Source of the DNA: JABIDZ01 sp964619405
GTDB lineage: Archaea; Iainarchaeota; Iainarchaeia; Iainarchaeales; JAAZKV01
Reading direction: 5' to 3'
Length of the DNA stretch: 58,025 bases
Assembly (NCBI GenBank): GCA_964619405.1
Contig: CAZUCF010000006.1
Location: forward strand, 1 to 58,025
Made by a program: the position numbers and the translations under genes. This document shows, one piece after another, positions 18,798 through 27,922 of this stretch. The notes below the pieces were generated by a model. It did not search any database and was not told the DNA's origin. It saw nothing but the letters and a program-made list of their open reading frames with translations. Positions within the stretch are counted from its first letter, which is position 1; each line of letters begins with the position of its first letter.

Positions 18798-21395
18798 TTA
18801 TTTATTTTTTTTTGTTTTAATGTTTTCCAGAACTTTGTTGTGTAATCTTTTAACAAATTCTATTCTTTCCTCCATTTTCATTACCTCGCTTATTCCTTGT
18901 GCGAATAAATTGAATGCGAATGGACTTGGTGTTATTGTTTCTACTTCTCTTATTTTTAATTGTTTTGAATTAATCATTTTAACAACTTTTTTAGCATTCT
19001 CTAAATCCATTGCGTCCTCCATTATTTCTCTTCTTGTTTCTTTTAAAATTGGAAAATTTTCGTCAATTTCTTTTATTGCTGGGATTAAAAAGTGTGTTGC
19101 CATTTGTTGTCGCCCAACACTTTTTGTTCGCCCTTTATAATTTCTAAGTATCATTAATGCTCTTGTTGCAACGTGCCTGAATCTTCTCTTAAAAATCTCG
19201 CTTTTTTCTATTCCTTTTCTTAAAGCAATTTCTAAACTTTCTTCGTTTAAAGCGTTTAACATTTGTTGTATCGGCATTTTTTCTGATGATAACATGAATC
19301 CGTTATCATTAATATAAACTTCAACGTCTTTTCTAGTGTTAAATCCAATCATGTAAGCCATTGCTCTTGATAAAGCATCATTTACTTTTCTTCCAAATAA
19401 TGAGTGAAAAATAGCGTATTTTTTGTTCCCATCCTTGTAATGTTCAATTAATAATTTTCTTATGTGCGGTATTTCTGAGAACAAGTATTGTTCTTTGAAG
19501 TAAGAGTAAATTGCTTTCCCAGCTTTTTCGTCAATAATTAAATAGTTTAAAACAAATTTTTCAATTTCTTCTTCTTTTAGTTTGAAAACAAATTTTTCTT
19601 CCATTAATGCTCTAAACTCTTGAATACTTTTTGATAAATCAAATGATAATGGTAGTGTTTCTGAAACCCAACTTGGGACGGTTGGAGGCCTTTTTCCTGC
19701 TGTGGCAACTTGTAATGTCATTCCTCTTGTGTACTTGAATATGTATGTTTCGCCCCCTAAAACAAAAACATCTCCTGGAATCATTCTTTCAAGGAATATT
19801 TCGTCTAAATAACCTAGTTTTTGGTTTCCTATTTTTACTGTTATTTTGCTTTCATCAGGAATCGTGCCAATATTAGTCATGTATAATATTCTTGCTAATT
19901 TTCCTTTTTTTCCAATTGTCTCTGTTTCCTCATCATGCCATATTTTTGCGTAAACATGTCTGTTTTCAAGTGTAGAATATTTTCCTGATAAATAATCAAT
20001 TGTGTCATCAAAATTTTTTCTTGTTAGCTCGTGAAAAGAATATGATTTTTTAACAAGTTCAAAAACTTCTTTTATTGGAGTTGGTTTTTCTATTGCTATC
20101 CCGTAAATGTGTTGTGATAAAACATCTAAAGCATTTTTAGGAATTTTTATTTTATCAATTTTTTTGTCTAAAGCATTTTTTAATAATACTGAGCATTCAA
20201 TTAAGTCATCTCTATCCAAAACAATTATTCTTCCTTTTACTTTTTCGTGTAACCTGTGTCCTGAACGCCCCATTCGTTGTATTGCTCTTGCAACACTTTT
20301 TGGACTGCCTAAAAGTATTACTAAATCAATAAAACCAATATCAATTCCTAATTCTAGTGATGTTGAACAAACAACGGCTTTTAATTTTCCTTGTTTTAAT
20401 CTGGTTTCAATATTTAATCTGTGTTCTCTGCTTAGCGAACTATGGTGTGCCCCTACATTCCCATCCAAATATTTACTTGGAAATTTGTCTTTTAAGTGAT
20501 GTACTACTCTTTCAGTTGCTGCCCGAGTGTTTGTAAAAATTAGGGTTGTTTTGTGTTCTGAAATTAATTTGTCTAATGTTTCATATAATGCTTCGTGAAT
20601 TTTTTCTTGACTAGTATTAATTAGATCGGGTAATGGTGATATTACTTTTAAATCCATTTTTTTTATAAAATTAACATTTACTATTCCACAATCCCTTTCT
20701 TTATTGTTTTCAAATCCTACAAGAAACTTTGCCATTTCTTCAATTGGTGCGACGGTAGCACTCAAACCTATCCTACAAATATTTTTGGAGTGATTTTGTA
20801 ATCGCTCCATTGATAATGATAAATGCGTTCCTCTTTTGTTTTCTGCAAGAGAGTGTATTTCATCAATTATTAACCATTTTGTTTGATTTAACTTTTCAAT
20901 AAATTTTGGGCTATTAAGTATTATTGCTAGTGATTCAGGAGTAGTTATTAATATGTGTGGTGGTTTTCGCAACATTTTGCTTCTCTCGCTTGTTTTAGTG
21001 TCGCCTGTTCTTACTCCAACTCGTATATCTATTTTTTTGTTTTTTTTGCCAGCGATTTGTTTGATTTCTTCTAATGGTTCATTCAAATTTTTTTCAATAT
21101 CATTGTTTAGTGCGCGCAATGGTGAAACATAAACACAATAAACTCTGTCCTCTAAAATATTGTTTTCTGATAAAGTGAATAATTCGTTTATTATTGCTGT
21201 AAAAGCGCTTAATGTTTTTCCTGTTCCTGTTTCAGCACTAATAAAAGTGTTTTTTCCCTCGTGAATGCTTATAATTGAATACTTTTGCGGTTCAGTAAAT
21301 TTTTGAAATTTTTTTTGAAACCATTCCCTCACAATAGGATTAAGTTTTGAGAAAATTTCTTCATCAGAGTGTTTTTCTTCTTGAAAATAAATCAT
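18798..21395 (-). CDS. lhr: Lhr-type superfamily 2 DNA helicase
   Basis: An 865-residue helicase, the size of Lhr-core. Walker A is SAETGTGKT (about residues 53-61), the DEAH-box variant is IIDEIH, motif III is SATV, and motif VI is QRMGRSGHR (about residue 371 on). The C-terminal half follows the Lhr winged-helix and Lhr-specific domains. These enzymes move 3' to 5' on DNA and act in repair of stalled forks. Likely leaderless: ATTTAAATTA lies about 22-30 bases upstream of the ATG. Runs of GTATTATTTTTTT follow the stop codon. Confidence 0.93.
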   Translation of the reverse strand: MIYFQEEKHSDEEIFSKLNPIVREWFQKKFQKFTEPQKYSIISIHEGKNTFISAETGTGKTLSAFTAIINELFTLSENNILEDRVYCVYVSPLRALNNDIEKNLNEPLEEIKQIAGKKNKKIDIRVGVRTGDTKTSERSKMLRKPPHILITTPESLAIILNSPKFIEKLNQTKWLIIDEIHSLAENKRGTHLSLSMERLQNHSKNICRIGLSATVAPIEEMAKFLVGFENNKERDCGIVNVNFIKKMDLKVISPLPDLINTSQEKIHEALYETLDKLISEHKTTLIFTNTRAATERVVHHLKDKFPSKYLDGNVGAHHSSLSREHRLNIETRLKQGKLKAVVCSTSLELGIDIGFIDLVILLGSPKSVARAIQRMGRSGHRLHEKVKGRIIVLDRDDLIECSVLLKNALDKKIDKIKIPKNALDVLSQHIYGIAIEKPTPIKEVFELVKKSYSFHELTRKNFDDTIDYLSGKYSTLENRHVYAKIWHDEETETIGKKGKLARILYMTNIGTIPDESKITVKIGNQKLGYLDEIFLERMIPGDVFVLGGETYIFKYTRGMTLQVATAGKRPPTVPSWVSETLPLSFDLSKSIQEFRALMEEKFVFKLKEEEIEKFVLNYLIIDEKAGKAIYSYFKEQYLFSEIPHIRKLLIEHYKDGNKKYAIFHSLFGRKVNDALSRAMAYMIGFNTRKDVEVYINDNGFMLSSEKMPIQQMLNALNEESLEIALRKGIEKSEIFKRRFRHVATRALMILRNYKGRTKSVGRQQMATHFLIPAIKEIDENFPILKETRREIMEDAMDLENAKKVVKMINSKQLKIREVETITPSPFAFNLFAQGISEVMKMEERIEFVKRLHNKVLENIKTKKNK

Positions 21396-21576
21396 ATATA
21401 ATTTTGAATTGAATACTAATTTAAATCATTGTTAGTCAATAATTTTCATTTAAAAAAAGTGAAATGATAAAAGATAAAATAGATTTTAAATTAATTTTAA
21501 TTTGCATTTAATTATTAATTTGTTTGTTTTTAATTATTAGTTTTATTGTTATTTTGTTTATTTTTTTATTGTTAAT

Positions 21577-21729
21577 TTAATTACTTTTAACTATTAGTAT
21601 TACGCCAACCAAAATAAATAGTATCCATAACCATGGGCTCAAAACAGTTATTGGCTCTGGTAAAGAAGGCAAAGCTATTCCTAACCCAATTCCTATTAAA
21701 AACAATCCAGCTTGAAAACGTGTTGACAT
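21577..21729 (-). CDS. Small two-helix membrane protein
   Basis: A 50-residue ORF coding for two hydrophobic stretches (about residues 8-20 and 33-47) split by a proline-containing turn (SLPEPITVLSPW). The base composition is richer in C and G than the neighbouring intergenic DNA, which favours a real gene. No family is recognised. No good Shine-Dalgarno sequence is seen. Confidence 0.55.
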   Translation of the reverse strand: MSTRFQAGLFLIGIGLGIALPSLPEPITVLSPWLWILFILVGVILIVKSN

Positions 21730-21779
21730 GACATAATTACTCTTCCTTAGTTTAAAAAATTATTCTTTCATTCAATTTT

Positions 21780-21788
21780 GTTTATAAA
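21780..21788 (+). promoter_or_regulatory. TATA box for the degenerate HAD/DapA pair
   Basis: GTTTATAAA ends 21 bases before the ATG at 21810, matching a leaderless start. Confidence 0.6.
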
Positions 21789-21809
21789 CTTTATTTTTAC
21801 AAGTTAATT

Positions 21810-22481
21810 ATGAAGAGGCTTTGTTTTTTAGAATTTGAAGGCCTTCTCGACAATGAATTAGATTATTGTGTTGACGAGAAAAAAGCTGAGCAGTTTGTTA
21901 TTAATATTCGTGCTTTTTGTTTGAAAAATAATATTGAACTGTTTTTGGTTTCTGGTTTTCATGAAAAAGTTGCTTTGAAAAAATTTCAAAATAGTTTTGT
22001 TAAAAAATATTTTAAAAAAGAAAATTTCTTTTTTGTTAATGATAATTATATTTATTCAAAAAAAGAGTCTGACAGGCAAATACATGAAAATAATTTGGAA
22101 AAAGATGCTTTTTTTGTAGATAGTTTTTTCAAGCAAACATTGATTTTAAATATTTTAAATAAAAAAAATGTTCTTCAGAATGATGCTGTTTTATTTTGTA
22201 ATGATGTTTGGGTTGATGGGTATTATACTGTTAGATTTTCTAAAATAAATTTTGTTATTTTTGAAAAAAATGTTAGGGAAAGAGGAAAAGTGTTTGAACC
22301 TATTTCTGGTCTTGCTTATTTTGATTTTGATTCTAATCCAAAAAACTTTTTAGAAAAATTTCCTATTGTTGATTATTCTTTTTTAGAGAAATATGTTTTT
22401 GATTCAATAAAGGAAGTGCTTTTGAAGGATGTTGATTTTAATAAAATCAAAGAAAAGATAGGTGGTAAGATTGTACAATAA
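21810..22481 (+). CDS. HAD-like protein with degenerate catalytic motif
   Basis: A 223-residue protein. Its first strand reads LCFLEFEGLLDNE, which lines up with the hhhDxDG(T/V)hh(D) nucleophile motif of HAD phosphatases, but both aspartates are glutamates (Glu8, Glu10). ELFLVSGF fits motif II. The C-terminal part has VLFCNDVWVDGYYTVRF where motif IV acids would be expected. It is probably not an active phosphatase in the usual way. It overlaps the DapA-like gene downstream by about ten bases, so the two are co-translated. The family assignment is by fold-pattern only. Confidence 0.5.
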   Translation: MKRLCFLEFEGLLDNELDYCVDEKKAEQFVINIRAFCLKNNIELFLVSGFHEKVALKKFQNSFVKKYFKKENFFFVNDNYIYSKKESDRQIHENNLEKDAFFVDSFFKQTLILNILNKKNVLQNDAVLFCNDVWVDGYYTVRFSKINFVIFEKNVRERGKVFEPISGLAYFDFDSNPKNFLEKFPIVDYSFLEKYVFDSIKEVLLKDVDFNKIKEKIGGKIVQ

Positions 22482-23346
22482 TTTGAATGGATTAATTGTT
22501 TCTTTGCTTACGCCTATGGATGATGATTTTAATGTTGATTTTTTTGGTTTAAAAAATTTGGTTGCTAGATTAATGAATAAGGGTGTTCAAAATTTTTTAG
22601 CGCTTGGCGAGTTTAGTGAATATGAATTTTTGGATTATTCTACTCAAAAAAAATTAATTGTTAGTATTTCTAAAGAAATTAATAATAAGGGTAATTTAAT
22701 TGTTGGTTGTTTTTCTGATTCAACTGATGAAATTATTGACAAAGTTAATTTTGCTGAAAAGTATGCTGATTATTGTTTGGTTAACATTCCTTTTAACGCT
22801 CTTACTAATGAAGTAGAATTTGTTGATTTTTTTGATAATCTTTTTACTAGAACAAAATCAAAATTAATTATTAATAATAATCCGATTCGTTTTAAGAGGA
22901 ATGTTCCGGTTGTTGGTCTTAATAGGGTTGCTGGTTGGGAAAAATTGATAGGTGTTTTTGATCATTCAAAAAACAAGTCTTATTTCAAAGCAATTTGTGA
23001 TTATCATCAGTCATTAAAAATTTTTCAGTGTTCTGAAGAATTAGCAATAGAATCATTTAATTATAATTGTTCTGGAAATGTTTCTGTTTTAGCGAATGTT
23101 TTTCCTGAACTTTTTTTGAATATTAAAAAGGATTTTGATTTATTTGGTTATAATTCAATGTTGAGACAAGAATTAAATATTTTGAGGTTAATTGAAAAAA
23201 TTCCTCTTGAAAGAGAAATTCAATTTTATAAAAAAATGCTTTTTTTTGAAGGGATTATACAAGAATTTTTTAGTAATGCATTGCCTGAATTAGGAAAAGA
23301 AGAGTTGTTGATTATTGAAAACATTTTTAAGAAAAGTGTTGTTTAA
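22471..23346 (+). CDS. DapA/aldolase-family (TIM barrel) protein lacking catalytic Lys and Tyr
   Basis: About 291 residues, the length of dihydrodipicolinate synthase / N-acetylneuraminate lyase enzymes. The N-terminal NGLIVSLLTPMDDDFNVD and the LALGEFSEYEFL segment (normally GTTGE...L) show the family. The Schiff-base lysine (normally G.K..S) is replaced: LIGVFDHSKNKS. The YN.P tyrosine is replaced: IINNNPIRF. It is therefore probably not an aldolase. I prefer the TTG at 22471 because AGGTGG sits five bases upstream; GTG 22462 is possible. Paired with the degenerate HAD-like gene. Confidence 0.7.
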   Translation: MYNNLNGLIVSLLTPMDDDFNVDFFGLKNLVARLMNKGVQNFLALGEFSEYEFLDYSTQKKLIVSISKEINNKGNLIVGCFSDSTDEIIDKVNFAEKYADYCLVNIPFNALTNEVEFVDFFDNLFTRTKSKLIINNNPIRFKRNVPVVGLNRVAGWEKLIGVFDHSKNKSYFKAICDYHQSLKIFQCSEELAIESFNYNCSGNVSVLANVFPELFLNIKKDFDLFGYNSMLRQELNILRLIEKIPLEREIQFYKKMLFFEGIIQEFFSNALPELGKEELLIIENIFKKSVV

Positions 23347-23439
23347 TTTTTGCTGTGAATTTATCTAACAATGAATTTATCTAATTTTGAATAAAATAAT
23401 TATTTTTTGTTTTGATAATTTTTGTTTTTTTAATTTTAG

Positions 23440-23565
23440 TTTTGTTTTTATAAGTTTGGTTTTGTTTTTATAAGTTTGGTTTTTTTTTGTTTTGTTAAGT
23501 TTGGTTTTGTTTTTATAAGTTTGGTTTTTTTTTGTTTTGTTAAGTTTGGTTTTGTTTTTATAATT
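23440..23565 (+). repeat. T-rich tandem repeats before enolase
   Basis: A 20-base unit (GTTTTTATAAGTTTGGTTTT) occurs twice in tandem, and a longer unit containing GTTTTGTTAAGTTTGG then repeats. They fill the gap between the DapA-like gene and the enolase promoter. Confidence 0.75.
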
Positions 23566-23604
23566 TTGTTTTAAATTTGTTTGTTTGTTTGTTTAATGAC
23601 AATA

Positions 23605-23612
23605 TTTTAATA
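23605..23612 (+). promoter_or_regulatory. TATA box of the enolase gene
   Basis: TTTTAATA ends 22 bases before the ATG at 23635, as expected for a leaderless transcript. Confidence 0.6.
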
Positions 23613-23634
23613 CTTCTTGTTCCTATTTAGTATC

Positions 23635-24936
23635 ATGTTTGGTTCAATGTATTCTGTAAGAAAGGTTTTTGCGAGACAGATTTTTGATTCTCGTGGTAAT
23701 CCTACTATTGAGTGCGAGGTTAAAACTGGTTTTGGTAAGTTTATTGCTTCTGTTCCTTCTGGGGCAAGCACTGGTTCAAAGGAAGCTGTTGAACTTCGTG
23801 ATAATGAAAAAGAGTTTAATGGTAAAGGAGTAAAAAATGCTGTTCGAAATGTTAACGAAATTTTGTCTGTTGCTATTCAAGGATTGGATTGTAGGGAACA
23901 AAAAAATATTGATGATGCGTTGATAAAAGAAGATGGTTCTGAGAACAAATCAAAATTGGGTGCTAATGCATTGCTTTCAGTTTCAATGGCTTGTGCAAAA
24001 GCAGGTGCTATTGCTACAAAAAAAGAATTGTTTCAATATGTTGCTGAACTTTCAGGTAGAGAACAAGTGCTTCCAATTCCTGCTCTAAATATTATTAATG
24101 GTGGGCAACATGCTGGCAACGAATTGGATTTTCAAGAGTATCAATTGCTTCCAATAAAATTTGATTCTTTTAAGGAAGCGTTTTCTGCTGGTGTAACAGT
24201 TTTTCATCAGCTAAAAAACAATTTGCAAAAAAGTTATGGTGGGGAATCAATTAATGTTGGTGATGAGGGTGGTTTTGCACCACGAATGAGTAAGGTTGAG
24301 GAACCAATTGACGAGATTTTGAGAGCTGTTGAGGAAACCGGTTTTGCTGGAAGAGTTGCTGTTGCTCTTGATGTTGCAGCATCTTCTTTTTCAAGGAAAC
24401 AAGATGATGGTAAAATAACTTATGTTGTTGAAGATAAGGTTCTTTCAATGGAACAATTGTTGGATGAGTATAATGCTTTAATTCAAAGTTATAATATTGT
24501 TTCAATAGAAGATCCTTTTGATGAAGATGATTTTGTTGCTTGGAAAGAAATGAATTCTAGGTTGGGTAAGCGGGTTCAAATTGTTGGTGATGACTTAACT
24601 GTTTCTCAAGAAAAATTTGTTAGAAAAGCTATTGATGAAAAAATGGCTAACGCTTTATTGTTAAAAGTTAATCAAGTTGGAACTATTACTGAGGCAATCA
24701 ATTCTGCTAAAATAGCTTTTGAAAATGATTGGGGTGTTCAAGTTTCTCATAGGAGTGGTGAAACTAATGAAAAATTTATTGCTGATTTTTCTGTTGGTTT
24801 GGGTTGTGGGCAAATAAAATCTGGTGCTCCTTGTAGGGGTGAAAGACTTGCAAAATATAATCAATTATTAAAAATTGAAGAAGAATATTTAATTCCTTTT
24901 ATTGGAAAAAAAGCTTTTCCAAAAATGAAATTTTAA
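23635..24936 (+). CDS. eno: Enolase (phosphopyruvate hydratase)
   Basis: A 433-residue glycolytic enzyme that interconverts 2-phosphoglycerate and phosphoenolpyruvate in the cytoplasm. Landmarks: ARQIFDSRGNPTIE at the N-terminus; SGASTGSKEA loop; NIINGGQHAGN; metal ligands in VALDVAASSF, SIEDPFDEDD and VGDDL; catalytic lysine in LLLKVNQVGT; and SHRSGE near the C-terminus. The usual family length. Start ATG 23635 is chosen from the TATA spacing; upstream TTG and a later ATG (23647) are in frame. No other glycolytic gene is beside it. Confidence 0.97.
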   Translation: MFGSMYSVRKVFARQIFDSRGNPTIECEVKTGFGKFIASVPSGASTGSKEAVELRDNEKEFNGKGVKNAVRNVNEILSVAIQGLDCREQKNIDDALIKEDGSENKSKLGANALLSVSMACAKAGAIATKKELFQYVAELSGREQVLPIPALNIINGGQHAGNELDFQEYQLLPIKFDSFKEAFSAGVTVFHQLKNNLQKSYGGESINVGDEGGFAPRMSKVEEPIDEILRAVEETGFAGRVAVALDVAASSFSRKQDDGKITYVVEDKVLSMEQLLDEYNALIQSYNIVSIEDPFDEDDFVAWKEMNSRLGKRVQIVGDDLTVSQEKFVRKAIDEKMANALLLKVNQVGTITEAINSAKIAFENDWGVQVSHRSGETNEKFIADFSVGLGCGQIKSGAPCRGERLAKYNQLLKIEEEYLIPFIGKKAFPKMKF

Positions 24937-25343
24937 AAATATTAATAAAATATTATAAATTTAAATTATTTTGTGTTTTTTTATTTTGTTTTATTTGAAC
25001 CTTTTAGGAAAGCTAGAAAAATGAAAAATTTTTCTGCTCCATTAAAACTTGGGTTTTAATTGGAAGGTTCGCGACAAAATAAAAACTAAATTTTTTATGG
25101 GCATAATAAAGTCTGAAAATTTTATTATGAAACCACTACTTTTCAAGTAGTGGATGCGCGTTCTTTGGAACGCATTGCAAATGCTCAAGCAGAACTTTTG
25201 ATAAAAGTTCACAAAAATACTTCGCATTTGCTTTATACCGAAACCGCGTACTTTAATGCGCGGTTATTCATTTAGAAAATCGTGGAAATTTTATTTCAAA
25301 AAATAATCATTATGTTTTTAAAGTATAAAATGTATATTTTAAT
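24937..25343 (+). other. Intergenic region of about 400 bases holding a multi-hairpin element
   Basis: No convincing coding region. The first 60 bases after enolase are plain AT-rich DNA. From 24998 to 25267 many strong inverted repeats follow one another (listed separately). The last bases carry a TATA-like GTATAAAATG before the adhesin gene at 25344. Confidence 0.7.
24998..25267. ncRNA. Candidate structured RNA or hairpin repeat element
   Basis: Seven or more stems follow in series: GAACCTT/AAGGTTC (24998-25004 with 25064-25070) enclosing AGAAAAA/TTTTTCT and AAAAC/GTTTT; CATAATAAA/TTTATTATG; a 9-bp CCACTACTT/AAGTAGTGG with a 3-base loop; GCGTTC/GAACGC; GCAAATGC/GCATTTGC enclosing GAACTTTT/AAAAGTTC; and ACCGCGTA/TGCGCGGT. 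Local G+C is higher than the flanks. It matches no RNA family I can recognise (no SRP or RNase P landmarks). Strand is undetermined. Confidence 0.5.
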
Positions 25344-27764
25344 ATGTTTTTTTATTTGAATAAATCTTCTTCCGCACAAGGAACCATTGAGTATTTAGTT
25401 ATTATTGGAATAGTAATAGTTATTTCTTTAGTAGTGGTCGGATTATTAACAAATGTTTTTGATCCAGAAGGCATAACAACAACCACTCAGCAAACTTCAC
25501 AACTAACAAGAGAAATTGCATTAGAAACAGTTCTTATAAATCCAGACGGAACATACACATTGAATTTGAAACTAAACAAATCTGAAAATATAACTGTGGA
25601 TAGTATTGCTGTTGATGGATACACTGAAAGTTTTTCTAGTAATAATTCATTAGTTATTAGTCAAGAAAAAGTATACCCTGTTTTATCAGAAGTTTCTTGC
25701 GAAGAAGGGAGCACGGTAACGACAAGTATAATAGTATTTTATACTACAAGACAAGGTTTACAAAAAACAGAGCGATTTGATAATGTTAAAGTTCCTTGTC
25801 AAACACATGAAATAACAAGTAGCAATGTGGCTTCAAGACCAAGCACAATAAATTTATTTTCACCAAATAGAGACAAATTTATTCAAAATCTAAATGAAGA
25901 AATAACTTTTAATTATATTCCAGATAATAATTTTGAAATAATAAAATGCGAATTATTAATAAATGGTGAAATTATTGACCAAAACACCAATATTTTAAAA
26001 AATCAAATAAATTCTTTTATTATTAATAGTAATACAAAAGATTATGGCGAATACAATTGGAATGTTAGATGTACTGATCAATTCACAAGAACAGGGCAAG
26101 CAAACACTAACAGGTATTTTTCAATAATTTGTGATCCTCCTACATTCCTTTTTGATGGCGAGTGTATATCTTGTCAAAATAATATAAATGGTTTTTTTGG
26201 AGGAATTGGGACTTCTGGTGATCCTTATCAAATTTGTGATTGGAATCAGTTAGATAATATTCGAAATTATTTGACAAGTGATTTTATTTTATTAAAGGAT
26301 TTGAGTGAAGAAGATTTAAATTATGAGTATTTTAATAGTGGAACTGGTTGGGATTCAATAGGTGAAGCTGAAAGTTGCGAAGACCCAGCATGTACAACTG
26401 ACACAACATGTGAATCTGCACTTGGTTGTAATTCAACTTGGAGAGATACATCGTATTGTGATTCTGATGAACTAAAATATGAGTGGTTTAATAGTTTTTG
26501 TGCAGATAGTCAAACACATTGTGAAAATTCATGTGACGGCGCATGGGTTGAAGAGGATTGGGGTTTGTGTATGTCATCATGTTATGATATTTTGGGTGAA
26601 ACAGAATGTAATAATGAATCAAGTTGTTTTTGGGATCCACTGTATGAGTATTGTGATATTGATCCGATGACTAGTTTGTGTGAAAGTTTGTATACAGAAG
26701 GTGAATGTGTGACGGATCCTATGTGCTGGTGGGACCCATGGATTAACCCAATGTGTTATTTAGATGATGAGGAAAATGCGTGTCAAACAAATGAATATGT
26801 TTGTGAAAATACTTGTTATACTGGATATTCTTGGAATCCTCAACCAGCAACTTGGGAAGAAATTTCAACTCCTTATTGCCAAGATTTTGAAGCAAGATGT
26901 GCTGATCAAACAAGTTGCGAAAGAACTTTTGGATGTAACTCAACATGGAATAATTTTGATTTTAGTGGAAACTTTAATGGGAATTGGAACACTATATATG
27001 ATTTAACAATTAATAACGCCGCTACAAATGAAAGAGCTCTTTTTAGAAAAATTAATAGTAATGAAATTAGTAATTTGAATATAAAAGATTTTAGTATAAT
27101 TGGAAAAGATTATTCAGCTCCCTTAGCAGCATGGGGAGAAAATTCCGATGTGACTTATGTTAATACGGATGGTACACTTAATGGAGCATATAGAGTTGGC
27201 GGGATAATTGGCTATTCAACAAATATGGATTTTTATAGGTGTTCAGCAACAGGCAATTATACAATAACAAGCACACAATTTGGTGGAATTACAAGTGTTC
27301 CCCAAGGTAGCACAAAAATAGAAGAGTGTTTTACAAACATTAGTTTAACAAACAGTGCTAACTTGGCATATGTTGGATTGTTAGTAGGTAATTCATATTC
27401 AATGAGTTCACAATCAATAAAAAATTCATATGTAAAAGGACATATACAAAATAATCGAACTGGGACTGGGAGCTTTTCAGGGGCAGCCCCCCAAAGCAAT
27501 AATGTAATAGTAAATTCTTATTCAGTAGCAACATCTGAAAGCAATTGTTTTTTTGGTTCAAATTCTACCAATAGTCAAACAACAAATACTTTTTATGATT
27601 CAACAATTTGTATTAACACCAGTAGCGGAGGAGTAACAGGAAAAACAACCACTGAAATGAAAGCACAATCAACATTTGCAGATGCGGGTTGGGATTTTGA
27701 AGAAATCTGGGGAATGCACTCTCAAATAAATGCTGGTTACCCATATTTGAAGTGGTATGAATAA
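25344..27764 (+). CDS. Class III signal peptide adhesin with GLUG-like repeats and cysteine-rich insert
   Basis: An 806-residue surface protein. The N-terminus SAQGTIEYLVIIGIVIVISLVVVGLL is an archaeal class III (type IV pilin-like) signal processed by a prepilin peptidase, so the protein may join or decorate pilus-like filaments. Residues about 30-270 are beta-rich. A GLUG/beta-helix region starts at GIGTSGDPYQICDWNQLDNI, is interrupted at about residues 345-531 by an insert with 24 cysteines, and resumes at FSGNFNGNWNTIYDLTI with VGGIIGYS and VGLLVGNS repeats. The insert holds short repeats of the form GCNSTW, SCFWDP, MCWWDP. No C-terminal anchor, consistent with anchoring by the N-terminal helix. 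Confidence 0.85.
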   Translation: MFFYLNKSSSAQGTIEYLVIIGIVIVISLVVVGLLTNVFDPEGITTTTQQTSQLTREIALETVLINPDGTYTLNLKLNKSENITVDSIAVDGYTESFSSNNSLVISQEKVYPVLSEVSCEEGSTVTTSIIVFYTTRQGLQKTERFDNVKVPCQTHEITSSNVASRPSTINLFSPNRDKFIQNLNEEITFNYIPDNNFEIIKCELLINGEIIDQNTNILKNQINSFIINSNTKDYGEYNWNVRCTDQFTRTGQANTNRYFSIICDPPTFLFDGECISCQNNINGFFGGIGTSGDPYQICDWNQLDNIRNYLTSDFILLKDLSEEDLNYEYFNSGTGWDSIGEAESCEDPACTTDTTCESALGCNSTWRDTSYCDSDELKYEWFNSFCADSQTHCENSCDGAWVEEDWGLCMSSCYDILGETECNNESSCFWDPLYEYCDIDPMTSLCESLYTEGECVTDPMCWWDPWINPMCYLDDEENACQTNEYVCENTCYTGYSWNPQPATWEEISTPYCQDFEARCADQTSCERTFGCNSTWNNFDFSGNFNGNWNTIYDLTINNAATNERALFRKINSNEISNLNIKDFSIIGKDYSAPLAAWGENSDVTYVNTDGTLNGAYRVGGIIGYSTNMDFYRCSATGNYTITSTQFGGITSVPQGSTKIEECFTNISLTNSANLAYVGLLVGNSYSMSSQSIKNSYVKGHIQNNRTGTGSFSGAAPQSNNVIVNSYSVATSESNCFFGSNSTNSQTTNTFYDSTICINTSSGGVTGKTTTEMKAQSTFADAGWDFEEIWGMHSQINAGYPYLKWYE

Positions 27765-27879
27765 TTTATTTAGAAAAAACACTTGGGTTTCTAGATGTTG
27801 TTGCAATTGATTTTCATTAAATTTTCATGAATTATTTGAGATAATATCTTATTTTTTATTGTTGACTTATTTGATAACA

Positions 27880-27915
27880 TTTATATATTACTTTTTCTTT
27901 CTTTGATTAAGGAGG
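27880..27915 (+). promoter_or_regulatory. Strong promoter and Shine-Dalgarno of the four-helix membrane protein
   Basis: TTTATATATTA (27880-27890) is followed by AAGGAGG (27909-27915), seven bases before the ATG at 27923. This is the best Shine-Dalgarno sequence in the window and points to high expression. Confidence 0.65.
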
Positions 27916-27922
27916 TTTTTTG

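Noticed and set aside
18655..19140. A 161-codon plus-strand reading frame rich in Phe/Ile/Leu
   Set aside because: It is antisense to T-rich intergenic DNA and to the C-terminal end of the Lhr helicase gene; its hydrophobic composition is what poly-T DNA gives by chance.
25042..25227. A minus-strand 61-codon frame in the enolase-adhesin gap
   Set aside because: It runs across several perfect inverted repeats, has no ribosome binding site and no recognisable protein pattern.
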